Assembly: GCA_001766655.1 (NCBI GenBank)
Contig: MJCC01000007.1
Location: forward strand, 241,275-305,274
Reading direction: 5' to 3'
Length of the DNA: 64,000 bases
From: Phytomonas francai
Taxonomy: Eukaryota > Euglenozoa > Kinetoplastea > Trypanosomatida > Trypanosomatidae
In this document: piece by piece, positions 49,034-58,876 of the stretch
How positions within the stretch are numbered: position 1 is the stretch's first letter
Layout of the letters: each line of letters starts with the position of its first letter
Translations under genes and position numbers: made by a program
Notes under the pieces: generated by a model
The model's input: only the letters and a program-made list of their open reading frames with translations
Database searches by the model: none
What the model was told of the DNA's origin: nothing

Positions 49034-49903
49034 ATGGGGGGAGACACTGCACGCTACTATAGAGTTTTGTATGACTTTATTGCAGAAGAGGAGGCAGAGC
49101 TTTCTGTGTACAGAGGCGAGCGTCTGCGCTTGATAGATCCCACAATTCAGGATGGCTGGGTAAGGGTTGAGGTTTATAGTGAGCCCGACCGGCAGGGATT
49201 CGTCCCTATATCTTACTTAACGCCAGGAAGCCGTCCAAATTCTGCTGTAGATGAAAGTGATATCATCGAAAGGAAATTTTCTTCCGTGGGAAACTCTACA
49301 ATGAAAGGAAACGATTTAGATGACGACTCGATTCTGAAGCCTAGAGATCATATCAGTCACTCTTATTTCAGTTCACGGGTTCAAGACAACTCTCGTATTT
49401 CGGGAAACTCAAGGCCAGAATATCTTGATGTGTCTTTTTCAAAGGAAGTTGTAGGCGCACGCGCAAGACAAAGCGAGGGAGGGCAAATACACGCCGGAAT
49501 AGTAGGGGACGCACATTACTTCCAGCAATTTCTACTGCCACATTCCATTCGTGAAAGCCCGTTGGCAAACGAAGAATATATTAACGAGGTAGTTACGGAT
49601 GGATTCATGCGGAACAGGACTTATTTTGAGCAACTTATGAAGCGACGCACCGATGCGCTATTGGATATTCAAAATTCTCTGAGGGACGTCATAGCGGACG
49701 CGAAAGCTTGTAAGGAGGAGAATACCTTGCTTTCGCAAAGATTAAGTGAGATGACTCAGGTTAGGGAAAAGGTTCATCCCCCACAAGTGGAGTGTACGGA
49801 GGAAGAGAAGCTATGTGCAAGGCACTCTCTGACGTCACCATTTGATATTAAATCAGAAAAAACGAGCGCAGATGCATGCGAGTCGCTTGACAAGCATTGC
49901 TGA
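49034..49903 (+). CDS. SH3-domain protein
   Basis: A 289-aa protein with an N-terminal SH3 domain at residues ~8-63. The ALYDY motif appears as VLYDF (11-15), then AELSVYRGERLRLID (21-35), QDGWVRVE (39-46) and GFVPISYL (55-62) with the binding-groove Pro and Tyr. One of the tandem Trp is replaced by Val (GWV). The middle (70-170) is polar and likely disordered. Residues ~200-245 form a short coiled coil (YFEQLMKRRTDALLDIQNSL). SH3 domains bind Pro-rich peptides and are rare in kinetoplastids, so this is a notable find. A role in cytoskeleton or endocytosis is inference. Confidence 0.85.
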   Translation: MGGDTARYYRVLYDFIAEEEAELSVYRGERLRLIDPTIQDGWVRVEVYSEPDRQGFVPISYLTPGSRPNSAVDESDIIERKFSSVGNSTMKGNDLDDDSILKPRDHISHSYFSSRVQDNSRISGNSRPEYLDVSFSKEVVGARARQSEGGQIHAGIVGDAHYFQQFLLPHSIRESPLANEEYINEVVTDGFMRNRTYFEQLMKRRTDALLDIQNSLRDVIADAKACKEENTLLSQRLSEMTQVREKVHPPQVECTEEEKLCARHSLTSPFDIKSEKTSADACESLDKHC

Positions 49904-50340
49904 CTCTATGAGTTTTAAATCACAAAGTTTGATCTATTAGATGACTTTCGATATTATGATGCTGCCTTCATGAGGAGAACAGGGGTTTAAAGGCGTTCGG
50001 GGGGATTGTCATTCTGAGTCTAGGTGGGTACAAATATCCTACTCCCTCCCCTGTTCGTTACTTTCAAACACTGACACGCTTTTCCTCTTTTGCCTATTTC
50101 ATGGCATGTATATTCTTTCTCCACCAGCTTATGGTAAAACACACAAGACAGATTGACATTTTTTATTCTATTCATCATATCGTCAAATAAACGAATGCAT
50201 ATTTCTCTTTATGTACTATCCCTCACAACCCTAGGCAACAGTTAAATAAAGCTTATATTTTTTCATAGATTCTATTTTTGGAACTCTTTAAGATTTGATT
50301 TCTACCATTATTGTCAATTTTAGGGAAAAAACCTAAGCGG
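49904..50340. other. Spacer
   Basis: AT-rich, no gene. CT-rich sequence at about 50075-50125 is a candidate acceptor region. Confidence 0.5.
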
Positions 50341-51429
50341 ATGATCGTAAAACTTGTTCTCTTAGTTACACTTGCTTGCTTTTTGCTTCAAGGATGGGCC
50401 GTAAATATAACGTCCGCCAAGGTGCTCAACACAACCTTGTGTGCTGAAGTGCATGGTTTTGCCGGCGAAATCAATGATAACCTTGAAATTCCAATTCAGT
50501 ATGGTACAAGTGCCACTGAGGCCATTGTACTCATTGTGCGACCCTTTGCAACGAACTTTGGATTTCTCACATCCGAATGGATTGAATTAAATGTGTCGTA
50601 TAAGTCTACATCGGGAAATCAGGTAGTGAGGGTCTCTGATGGATACGGGATAATGATCCTGACTGACGTGGCGTCGCCGTCTAAACTCAATGTGAGCATT
50701 CAACGTTTGCGCCCAGATGGCCCGGTCCCATTTCGATTTTTGAGCTTCCAAGCGAATCGCCCCACTTGCTTTATCGAAGTATCCCCTCAAAACCCCTTCT
50801 CAGCGCCCTTGCCCACCATTCTTAATCCGGGGGCGAACGCGAATCCCATCCCGTCCACCGCCTTCTTCCAGACCAACCTGTTGTCCAGTAAAGACTCCGC
50901 GGCCACCATCAGCGTGGCGGCAGGGGTGGGGGGCACCCCCCACGGCTTCTTCACGCTCAGCCCGGACGGGAAGAGCTGGGAGGCCCACAGCTCCGGCGAC
51001 CTCATCGAGGCCCCCCCCTCCCGCGTGATCGCGTTCTCCTTCACCTCGGACGGCAGGGCGGGCGCGCTGAGCCGGGAGGCCCCGCACGTGCCGGTCTCGA
51101 TCTGGACGCTGCCGAAGGGCGCGCAGGGCCCGCCCCCCCCTCCGGGGCCCCCGGCTCCGAACGCGCGCGGCGGAGGCCCTAAACGGGGCTTCCTCCGGAG
51201 CCTTTTCCTCTTTCTCGGCATCCTGCTGGTCGCGTATATAGCGCTCGGGTGCTGTTTCAGGTACCAGCAGGGCCACACAGCGTTTCCGGACATGGTCCCG
51301 CATTCCGATCTCTTTTTGGGCTGCGGCAGGTGTGTGCAGCTGGCGTGGGGGCGCCTTACCGGACGCGGCGCGCACGGTCGTAATGCGGATTACAGCGCAC
51401 TTGACGAGCAAAACACGTATGTCTATTAG
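50341..51429 (+). CDS. Type I membrane sorting receptor, Atg27/mannose-6-phosphate-receptor-like
   Basis: A 362-aa type I membrane protein. A signal peptide covers residues 1-20 (MIVKLVLLVTLACFLLQGWA). The lumenal part has N-glycosylation sites at NIT (22-24), NTT (30-32), NVS near 83 and NVS near 116, with few Cys. A Pro-rich stalk (GPPPPPGPPAP) precedes the membrane helix at about 283-305. Just inside, the tail has GCCFRYQQGHTAFPDMVPHSDLF. That pattern (GxxYNRxxxGxxxxDxIPHxDFW) is the conserved juxtamembrane signature of Atg27 and cation-dependent M6P receptors. A YSAL motif near the C-terminus fits adaptor binding. I infer a Golgi-endosome cargo receptor. ATG 50341 lies after a TTG at 50311. 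A GC island spans about 50800-51300. Confidence 0.72.
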   Translation: MIVKLVLLVTLACFLLQGWAVNITSAKVLNTTLCAEVHGFAGEINDNLEIPIQYGTSATEAIVLIVRPFATNFGFLTSEWIELNVSYKSTSGNQVVRVSDGYGIMILTDVASPSKLNVSIQRLRPDGPVPFRFLSFQANRPTCFIEVSPQNPFSAPLPTILNPGANANPIPSTAFFQTNLLSSKDSAATISVAAGVGGTPHGFFTLSPDGKSWEAHSSGDLIEAPPSRVIAFSFTSDGRAGALSREAPHVPVSIWTLPKGAQGPPPPPGPPAPNARGGGPKRGFLRSLFLFLGILLVAYIALGCCFRYQQGHTAFPDMVPHSDLFLGCGRCVQLAWGRLTGRGAHGRNADYSALDEQNTYVY

Positions 51430-51795
51430 GGATTAATTTGAGCCCTCGTTATAAATACGCTTGTATCACCTTACAGCGTTTGCTATTCTAATTTAATTGG
51501 GGAGTTTTTTTTTTAAATGATGTTGCCTATATTGTGTCCCTGTTTTGCAGTGTTATTGTTCATTCCGCCATTTTGGCAGGTTTTACACCCTTTGGAGATT
51601 GTTCCAGCATAGACTTGTTTATTGTTAGGAAACTTCTATCTGCCATATTTGCCTTTACCATTCAGTCTTTTTCTTTTAGGGGTGCGAGGCCGTTTTGTCG
51701 GCGCTTTTTATTTTTTCGTTTGAGCGCCAACCGCGAACACGCTTCGACACTATTTTCTTTCGAACTGCATAGGGCGATTCTCGACAGAAGTGCAT
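51430..51795. other. Spacer
   Basis: No gene. T- and C-rich tracts at about 51504-51516 and 51665-51722 precede the TPR protein gene. Confidence 0.5.
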
Positions 51796-53082
51796 ATGAA
51801 TTTTCGGGTAGGCGGCCCTGTAATACCGAGGGTGCTGCCGGTGCTGGCAGGCTCGCTTTGGGAGCCCCGCCGGCGTCTAACTAGAATCTACTCCTCATAC
51901 TACACTGCTGATCTATTCCCCAACCAACTCGTCCCGATCAAGCAGCGCCTTCCGCGAGGGGTGGCCGCTTTGACTGCCCGTAAAGGACCCTCGGCGGTGA
52001 CTCAGGACACCCCCGCGCCGGCGCAACAGAGCACGGAGGACGCAACAGATGAGGTTTCCTGGGAGAGCGCTGGCCAAACGGATCTTGTGCAAGTGAATCT
52101 CGACCATGAGCAATCGCAGAATGTCCTTTCTGACGGAAAGACGGCAGCGTCTCGTCCCCGCCCGTACGTACCGTTGGGCCAGGTAGCAAAACTGGAGCTT
52201 CAGGGCGATTATCTTACAGAAGGAGGCTTGCACCAGGAAGCCCTCGAGCACTACGGTGTAGTAGCCAAGGCTTATCAACTCGCGTATCCGGAAACCCACT
52301 CCAAGTATGTGGGTATTCTCCTCAAACTTGCTGGTGCATTTCGGCGCACCTCTAGGTTGGAAAGCAGCGAGGCTAACTTGCAAAGGGCGTTGGATTTGTT
52401 AGACTGGTCTGAAATGCCGGCATTGGAGCTGATAGTGGAGGCACTTTTGGAGATGGGTCTGACAAAAGAGTCCTTGAAGGACAAGGAAGCTGGTGCTACG
52501 TACGAAGAAGCGGTGAACGTGGCGAACTTATACCATCGCTTTGGGGAGTCGCACCGGATGCTACGCCTTCTACCACGCCTCGGGCGTCGCTTCCATTTAA
52601 ATTTTGAAGAAAAGTTTCGGTACTACTCTCCATTCGACTACGATCGCACATTTGCCATCTTGGACCAATGTATGTCGCGTGCGGAACAGTTTTACCGCCA
52701 AATTGAGGACCACGAAGGCGTTATTCGTGTCCTACAGTTACGAAAAGAGATGATTGATAAGAAATTCTTCAATATGCGTGATTTTGCGGGTCGTATTCAC
52801 ACGATGCGTGGACACTGGATGCGGCGAGCCAGTGTTCTCACTAACGCCCCCAGTCCTGATGATCTTCTTCGCTACTCTCCTACTATTCATCAGGTGTATA
52901 GAGACTTCCAATACGAACTGAATGCACCAATTGGTCGCGAAAAAGAGGTGCAACAGGGTGTCAATCGAGTAGTGCTTGATATGGGCAACCCGTACCGTCG
53001 CCGTGGGGTCGACGCGAGGAAGATGCTGCGCGATTCTGATTATAACTTTTCTAAATATATTCAGAATAAGGAATTTGATTAG
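51796..53082 (+). CDS. Mitochondrial TPR-like protein
   Basis: A 428-aa protein. The N-terminus is basic and lacks acidic residues until residue 23, with the start ATG (51796) two codons after a GTG; it fits a mitochondrial presequence. Residues ~50-110 are polar. Residues ~125-230 form helix-pair repeats of TPR type (AKLELQGDYLTEGGLHQEAL, YVGILLKLAGAFRRTSRLE, and further helices). The C-terminal half is also helical and basic (RRRGVDARKML near the end). Helical-repeat proteins of this size are common in the kinetoplastid mitoribosome and RNA-processing complexes, so that role is likely but not shown. Confidence 0.75.
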   Translation: MNFRVGGPVIPRVLPVLAGSLWEPRRRLTRIYSSYYTADLFPNQLVPIKQRLPRGVAALTARKGPSAVTQDTPAPAQQSTEDATDEVSWESAGQTDLVQVNLDHEQSQNVLSDGKTAASRPRPYVPLGQVAKLELQGDYLTEGGLHQEALEHYGVVAKAYQLAYPETHSKYVGILLKLAGAFRRTSRLESSEANLQRALDLLDWSEMPALELIVEALLEMGLTKESLKDKEAGATYEEAVNVANLYHRFGESHRMLRLLPRLGRRFHLNFEEKFRYYSPFDYDRTFAILDQCMSRAEQFYRQIEDHEGVIRVLQLRKEMIDKKFFNMRDFAGRIHTMRGHWMRRASVLTNAPSPDDLLRYSPTIHQVYRDFQYELNAPIGREKEVQQGVNRVVLDMGNPYRRRGVDARKMLRDSDYNFSKYIQNKEFD

Positions 53083-53468
53083 TAGTTGGCTTTCCTTCCT
53101 TTTGACACTTTCAAGCCACCTGCAGTTTTGCATCACTATTTTAGTTTCCACGACGACTACCGTGCTTCAGCATCTCTTTCCTCACCCATTTGAGGCAAAG
53201 GGCTGCTTTATTTGTTGCTCTTTTTATTATTCTCGACCCTACTGTCGCTCTTTTCTCTATTTTCTCCACATATTATCATTATTTCTCCTGTTTCTCTCTT
53301 TTCTTACTTCGCGCTTTCGATTATGGGGAAATGATCTGTGTGCCATGATGCACAGGGACTTGTTGGAAGTCGCATTTAGCTTCCTCTCAGAATACACACT
53401 CACACTCTCACACAAGAGAAAAAAAAAGTAAAATCGAAGCAAAGGAGCACATCACCAGAACAAACTGT
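53083..53468. other. Spacer
   Basis: Pyrimidine-rich throughout 53205-53310; no gene. A run of A near 53425 lies just before the next start. Confidence 0.5.
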
Positions 53469-53933
53469 ATGTCTTCCGTTCCACCAAACTACCTGCGTTT
53501 GAAGCGCCATAAGACCACTATCTTTCTACACTGCGACTTCCATCAGGATACCGTTCAGGCTATCAAGGAGCGTATCGAGAAGCTGACAGGGAGAACTTTT
53601 TATAAAATACGGTTATACCTAGAACGACAAAACTTAGACGACTGCTTGAGCTTGGAGAGTTGCGGTATTGAGCAGGATGGCACAGTATTGTGGATGGTTC
53701 ATAGCAAAGGTTCCACAGCGGATGATGAACTTGTGTGGGAAGAGGTTGAGGAAGCCATCAATGAACAACCTGTGCCGGGTTCTGCTGCGGTAGCCGATGA
53801 GGGAGAGGTAGCACAGACAGCTGCCGAGGGAATCCTTGTAGATCAGAAGGCTGCCGGCGCCTCTGGTGCCAATGAGATCCAGACTACACCCATCACTGCA
53901 CGTGTTGAGTTTTCTCAAGATACCATCATCTAA
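53469..53933 (+). CDS. Elongin-B-like ubiquitin-fold protein
   Basis: A 154-aa protein. Residues ~9-76 form a ubiquitin fold: [20 protein letters not shown], then [34 protein letters not shown] and TVLWMV. The block RRHKTTIF is a hallmark of elongin B, and KRHKTTIF here is nearly the same, with DDxxxLxxCGI matching LDDGKTLGECGF. Elongin B normally pairs with elongin C in cullin-based ubiquitin ligases or transcription elongation. The C-terminal 75 residues are acidic and Ala/Glu rich, without the usual elongin B tail. No elongin C is in this window. Confidence 0.85.
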   Translation: MSSVPPNYLRLKRHKTTIFLHCDFHQDTVQAIKERIEKLTGRTFYKIRLYLERQNLDDCLSLESCGIEQDGTVLWMVHSKGSTADDELVWEEVEEAINEQPVPGSAAVADEGEVAQTAAEGILVDQKAAGASGANEIQTTPITARVEFSQDTII

Positions 53934-54335
53934 AGGCTTGGCAATAGCGGTGAATTAAGGATAGTATTCTAAAGATGATGCACACCTGATGGATATGGGG
54001 AAAAGAGTCATCGTTTCTATTTACTAGAGGTTTCTCATTGATGTTTTTCTCCTTCCGTGAGAGTGCATTTGCTTGTATCATGTGGGAAAAAATGCAAAAT
54101 GAAGTTCTGAGGGTGTGTTCGACTTCTTAGCCCTTGATTCATGATGTATCGAAGCGGTTTTTCATAGCCGAGAGAAAAAGCGTTCGCCTTGAAAACGAAA
54201 TATAAAAATTTCTATCATGTATAAATATAGTTTCAAAATGCAACAACATCCGCCTGAAAGATTTGAAAGACTTTTCATTCCTTCCCCTTATATCCCATTA
54301 GATTCATTAAGGCAAAGCCTATTTTTCAATGGTAA
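53934..54335. other. Spacer
   Basis: No gene called. A frame at 54217-54603 overlaps the next gene in another register and looks like UTR read-through. CT-rich sequence at 54270-54299 with AG at 54300-54301 is the likely acceptor. Confidence 0.5.
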
Positions 54336-54653
54336 ATGCAAGGAGGCTCTCGATGTGAAGCCTCTGTCGATATGGACTGCTTGTCCGAAGCATTTAGAAG
54401 GGCACAAATGGCAAATCGCCTTTTCCCCATTGCAGCTGATTTTTCGAGCGATATACCGAGAGAGGAAGTCATGGACCACTATCTTCCCTATATTCAAGCT
54501 CAGATGCGCTCGCGTGAGGCCTGTATGGGGGTTTCACCCACGTTTATTATGTACGAGGAGACCCAATCCGAAGATGTTTTATCCTACAGCGGTGATGCTG
54601 TAGCAATTGCGTTACCACTGTTACATTATATTATAGCACACCGCTTAGACTAA
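54336..54653 (+). CDS. Small hypothetical protein
   Basis: A 105-aa frame with ATG 54336 directly after an in-frame TAA (54333-54335) and 34 nt after a candidate splice acceptor (AG 54300-54301). A second ATG at 54372 would give 93 aa. The sequence looks protein-like, with a helix-rich pattern (LSEAFRRAQMANRLFPIAADF) and a hydrophobic end (AVAIALPLLHYIIAHRLD). An overlapping frame from 54217 has poorer composition. Family not recognised. Confidence 0.58.
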   Translation: MQGGSRCEASVDMDCLSEAFRRAQMANRLFPIAADFSSDIPREEVMDHYLPYIQAQMRSREACMGVSPTFIMYEETQSEDVLSYSGDAVAIALPLLHYIIAHRLD

Positions 54654-55081
54654 TGAATACGGATTGTTACTCGCTCTCATTTCTTTTTATTTCTCTGTGT
54701 GTGTGTATGTGCGGGGGTTTGATCCTTCTATAGGAGAGTATTTGAGAATTTCCGGCTAAATGGATTGTTTTATTTTTTACCCCTATACTTAAGTATACGT
54801 GGCTTTAGAACACGATTTGGATGGGGCACCTGCCCCCCCAAAAAGGGATGCAAAGAGGAGGCACCATCCGTGGTTCCCCTTTTGGGTTTGTGTGCCTATG
54901 TATCTGATTTATCTTTTTCATTTTCACAGTTTTTAAAGTGCTAGCGCATTGGTTCGTCACTTTACCTGTTTGAGAAGGCGTGGGTTTCCTCCCCCCCCCC
55001 CTCCCTTCTACTCGAAAGGGATAGCGTTATTTGATCACCAAATTCATCTTGAATTATTACATAGTTTGCACCACCTCAAGA
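54654..55081. other. Spacer
   Basis: No gene. Contains a run of 11 C at 54991-55001 flanked by CT-rich sequence, likely the acceptor tract for the next gene. Confidence 0.55.
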
Positions 55082-57289
55082 ATGAATCTCGATACGCTGT
55101 TGGCGAGACAAATGGAGCTCCACACCACACTCCGACGGGTACCGAAGACGCCAGAAATGTTGTCTGAACTTCACACAAGTTTTCAAGAATATCAGCATTT
55201 TTTAAATAAACTCAAGCAATTCGCACGAAAGTTGCAAACAGGGACTGATACAATTTTACAATGTCTTATCTACCTAGGTGTCGGCGGTGCGTCAGGTTCT
55301 GCCCATCAGAAGCGCGACGATGTGATGCGAATTCACCAAGCCAAAGTACCCGAGAAGGCTATCAAGCTTGAAAACAGAATTCGAGAATTGATACCTCATG
55401 ACGATCTGTTGGGTTACGTTGAACTTGCGAATAAGCTTCGAAATGTCTATCGCATGAAGGTTGAAGATGAAAAGGATCTACAGAGGTTGGAGCAATCGAT
55501 CACGGAGGCGATAGAGTACTTGAGCTTCCTTCACGGCAGCTCAGGTAGGGATGCAGATTCAATGTTTGCCTTGTTTATGGCCGAGGGGGCCGAATCGCTC
55601 GTCTCGATGCTTCGTACCCACGGCGATCACAAGGCGGTGTCGGAGACTGCGGCGTCCTCCGGAGGGGCGTCAAGCAGCGTCTTGCTTAACTCCACGCCCA
55701 CGCCGCATGGCTCGGAGCCGCCGCCCTCCTCGTCGGCCGCCTTTGCGGAGGCGCTGGCGGCGAAGTGCGGGATCGCCGGGGACGCCGCCCGGCCCGCGGG
55801 CGAGCGCCTCCGCTGCGCACACACCATCCTGGACTGGGTCGCGGGCGCCCCTGTGGGCATGCTCTCGGAGCAGCTGCCGCGGCTCCTCCCGGCCCTCGCG
55901 CCGGGCCTGGACGCGCTGATGGCGGAGATGCGTTCGTCGCTCTGCCGGCTCGGCTGCGAGGCCGCGGCCGTCCTCGTGCGGCGCGCGATGGCCGGCCTCG
56001 GCGCGGACCCCTCTGGCCTCGTCGGCTACACCCTCGGACTGTGGGCCGCCACCCTCGCGCGGCGCGTCTTTGTGACGGTCGTCGCGATCTCGAAGGCGGC
56101 GGACCTCGCGCTGCGGGAGCTCGTGCTCTGCAGCGGCGCGCACCTCGCCGTCGTGCGGGCCGTGCTCGCCGCGCTCGAGAAGGGCACGCAGGCGGAGCTG
56201 CGGCGCAAGGGCCTCGGCTACCTCGTCCTGAGCCTCGTCTCGGCAAGGGAGCCGGCGGCCGTGCGGCGGCTTGGCCACTTGCTCGCCGAGCCCGCGCAAA
56301 AGTACGTGCTCGTTGGGGACACCAGCATCCGCAAAATGGCTCGCGCGTTGTGCATCGTTCTTGCGGAAGTCTGCCATGTGGCCCTGAGTATTGACGAGAA
56401 AACACTGCGACTCATCGAGCAGGAAAAGAAGCATTTGCTGCCTTTGCTAAATTCCCCCAGAGATCTAGAAAAGATACTCTTTGGACCACGCAAAGAGATC
56501 TTTTTCTCATGTCCCGACGCGCCGTCAGAACCCGAGGTTGATCTTAAGCCTTGCTCGAATACCTATCACCAATCGAGAGTGGATTCAGGCACCCCTCACG
56601 GGCACAAGCCGTCGCGTAGGCTTGCTTCCCAGGAACGTCGAGCGCAGCCTCCTTCGATCAACCGAATACGTCTACCCGACATTATAAAGAAAAGCAAAAC
56701 CCAGACGGCTGAGGTGATAATGGACATTCATGAGGACCCTTATCCAAGTGGTTATTCCAAGCCCCTGATGAAAAGGTATGACATCTACGATACCGATGCA
56801 GATTTGATTCCAGCTGATGGTGATAGTGAAGAGGGCCGTACTTCGTCGGCCTGGCAGAAGGGATTTGTGTTGGCAGTGCCTAAACGCAGCACCGCAGCAG
56901 AGTGGAAACCGAAGGCGATGCGAAAAGTTAATACGCAAACGAAAACGGAGAATATGCCTAGCCAAAACGTTATCAATTCCCCCTCAGAGGACTCAGATTT
57001 CTCTTCTCTAGTTCACAACCAGTGTGATCCAACCTTGGTGTCCTTGTCAGACGTATCAGATAACCCACAAAAACTAGAGGGCGGTGGTGCTAGAGCCAAT
57101 ACACGTATTGTTCCTCTTTCGCTAGCAGGCACCACCGTGTGTGGTAGGGGCGTGGACTACGATGTCGCTGGTATACAACATATGAATAGCGTTGCCCATA
57201 GCGATATTACGCATGGGACGCAAGCTGAGTGTCCTGAAACCCGCATGAGTAATACTCTTAAGCGGAAAATAGAGAGACGGAAACCCTAA
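55082..57289 (+). CDS. Helical hypothetical protein with GC-rich centre
   Basis: A 735-aa protein. Residues 1-165 are helical and coiled (for example LSELHTSFQEYQHFLNKLKQ). Residues ~190-435, from GC-rich DNA (about 55640-56330), are Ala/Leu/Arg rich and look like stacked helical repeats of armadillo or HEAT type (LPRLLPALAPGLDALMAEM, and similar). Residues ~450-735 are polar, Ser/Pro/Lys rich and probably disordered. There is no signal or membrane span. The first ATG is 55082; a TTG at 55031 opens the frame. No family recognised; a scaffold or transport factor role is possible. Confidence 0.78.
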   Translation: MNLDTLLARQMELHTTLRRVPKTPEMLSELHTSFQEYQHFLNKLKQFARKLQTGTDTILQCLIYLGVGGASGSAHQKRDDVMRIHQAKVPEKAIKLENRIRELIPHDDLLGYVELANKLRNVYRMKVEDEKDLQRLEQSITEAIEYLSFLHGSSGRDADSMFALFMAEGAESLVSMLRTHGDHKAVSETAASSGGASSSVLLNSTPTPHGSEPPPSSSAAFAEALAAKCGIAGDAARPAGERLRCAHTILDWVAGAPVGMLSEQLPRLLPALAPGLDALMAEMRSSLCRLGCEAAAVLVRRAMAGLGADPSGLVGYTLGLWAATLARRVFVTVVAISKAADLALRELVLCSGAHLAVVRAVLAALEKGTQAELRRKGLGYLVLSLVSAREPAAVRRLGHLLAEPAQKYVLVGDTSIRKMARALCIVLAEVCHVALSIDEKTLRLIEQEKKHLLPLLNSPRDLEKILFGPRKEIFFSCPDAPSEPEVDLKPCSNTYHQSRVDSGTPHGHKPSRRLASQERRAQPPSINRIRLPDIIKKSKTQTAEVIMDIHEDPYPSGYSKPLMKRYDIYDTDADLIPADGDSEEGRTSSAWQKGFVLAVPKRSTAAEWKPKAMRKVNTQTKTENMPSQNVINSPSEDSDFSSLVHNQCDPTLVSLSDVSDNPQKLEGGGARANTRIVPLSLAGTTVCGRGVDYDVAGIQHMNSVAHSDITHGTQAECPETRMSNTLKRKIERRKP

Positions 57290-57802
57290 GAAAAGATTAT
57301 GTGGATTTATGATGACTTCCAAATTATAGGATTGGCATACACTGATCGGTAATGGCATAATTACAAACCATTAAAATACCACTAGCAATGGGTTTAGATT
57401 TTCGTTTAATTGCTATAGTATTGCATTCAACGTTTAGAAGAGTTTTCATCCTTCTTCAGTCGTTCGCTTTATTTTTAATTTTGGTATGCTTCCACCCATT
57501 TTAGATTGCAAATACGCATTGTGTAAACGTATTTTCATTTTCAAGATATTGTATGTCTATATTTTTCCTCTATGTTTTCGAAGACATCTATTTTGCTGTG
57601 GCATGTAAAATGCAAGTCTTTATCCTTAATTCCATTTGCTTATAGGCTTTATCTTTTTTTTTTTTTAGCGTCATAAACTCGGGAAAATCTCACCTGTTTG
57701 ACTTAAGGTGGAAAAGCTTGCTTCGTGGTGTTCGTCTATTTACCTTAGTTGAATAAAGGAGAGAAGAGTGTGTGAATAACCTAGAAAAAAGTAGTCATCA
57801 AA
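57290..57802. other. Spacer
   Basis: AT-rich, no gene, ending with the annotated T13 acceptor at 57654-57668 for the RFC subunit gene. Confidence 0.6.
57654..57668 (+). promoter_or_regulatory. T13 tract and AG trans-splice acceptor (RFC)
   Basis: Thirteen T (57654-57666) followed at once by AG (57667-57668), 134 nt before ATG 57803. Fits the kinetoplastid acceptor pattern. Confidence 0.65.
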
Positions 57803-58876
57803 ATGAGTCTCAAGAGTGAACCACCAAACAAGCGAACCAAAGGCGAGGCGGTCCTGCCGACACAATCAGATCCTGGTTCCGTATTACCATGGACAGAAAA
57901 ATATCGCCCACGGACCTTGGATGAGGTGCAGTCCCAAGATAGTGCAGTCAACGCGCTTCGTGCTTGCTTGCGTGAGGGCGCCATGGTGCCCCATTTCCTA
58001 TTTTATGGCCCACCGGGGACGGGTAAGACAACCGCAATTCTTGCCGTCGCACACGAGCTCTTTGGGCCGGATTACATATCCAGTCGCGTGCGGGAATTAA
58101 ACGCTTCGGATGATCGCGGCATAAGTGTGGTTCGTGAGAAGATCAAGGTGTTTGCGCAGTCCGCAGTGGGCAACGTTTCTCGCAAAACTGTTCAATCGGA
58201 CGGCAAGGTCTACCCTGTCTCTCCTTTCAAAATCATCATTTTAGACGAAGCTGATGCGCTTTTGCCAGATGCGCAAGCCGCCTTGCGTCGAATGATGGAG
58301 GACTTCAGCGACGTGACCCGCTTCTGCATCCTATGCAATTACGTTAGCCGGATCATTGACCCTATCGCGAGTCGCTGCGCGAAGTTCCGTTTCCATCCGT
58401 TGGTCAAGGAAACACTGTACACTCGCATTCGGCAGGTCGCTGCGGCAGAGGGGATCACGCTCTCCGACTTCTCGCTAAAGGCTCTCGATAGGGTAAGTGA
58501 CGGGGATATGCGAACTGCAATTATGTACCTGCAGTCTGCTCACAAAGCACATGGCCTGGATCTGACAAAGGAGGACTTTGTTTCCTGCTCAGGCGCCCTC
58601 CCACCAGAGGTCTTCAAGACCTTTGTTGAGGCCCTCATCCGCAAGGATAGGGGTGATATGGTGCAACAGACTAATAACGTCGTCGCGCAGGGTTTCTCTG
58701 CTGCACAGGTGTTAGCCCAGCTCCACCGCTATATTGTTGACCAGGAATGTCCATTGAATTCAGTGCAGCGTGGAAATATCGCGTTAAAGCTTTGTGAAGT
58801 TGAAAAACGGCTTTCAGATGGATGCAATGACTACTTGCAGCTTTTAGATATCGGGAATGCAGTATGCTCTGTATAG
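57803..58876 (+). CDS. RFC4: Replication factor C subunit (human RFC4 / yeast Rfc2 type)
   Basis: A 357-aa AAA+ clamp loader subunit. It has PWTEKYRPRTLDEV (29-42), Walker A GPPGTGKT (69-76), ELNASDDRGISVVREKIK (98-115), Walker B IILDEADAL (145-153) and the SRC motif (190-192) in the IDPIASRCAKFRF block. The sensor-1 region (RFCILCNY) is present. The RFC complex loads PCNA on primer-template junctions in the nucleus. The insertion between the arginine-rich helix and DEAD box (SRKTVQSDGKVYPV) and the RGISVVREKI block fit the RFC4/Rfc2 type rather than RFC2, 3 or 5. All ATPase residues are present. Confidence 0.93.
   Translation: MSLKSEPPNKRTKGEAVLPTQSDPGSVLPWTEKYRPRTLDEVQSQDSAVNALRACLREGAMVPHFLFYGPPGTGKTTAILAVAHELFGPDYISSRVRELNASDDRGISVVREKIKVFAQSAVGNVSRKTVQSDGKVYPVSPFKIIILDEADALLPDAQAALRRMMEDFSDVTRFCILCNYVSRIIDPIASRCAKFRFHPLVKETLYTRIRQVAAAEGITLSDFSLKALDRVSDGDMRTAIMYLQSAHKAHGLDLTKEDFVSCSGALPPEVFKTFVEALIRKDRGDMVQQTNNVVAQGFSAAQVLAQLHRYIVDQECPLNSVQRGNIALKLCEVEKRLSDGCNDYLQLLDIGNAVCSV

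Noticed and set aside
54217..54603. 128-codon frame overlapping the small gene at 54336
   Set aside because: It begins before the likely splice acceptor at 54300-54301 and its composition is poor; the frame at 54336 fits the acceptor better.
55670..56434. Overlapping frames on both strands in the helical protein gene
   Set aside because: Stop-free only because of GC content; composition is not protein-like.
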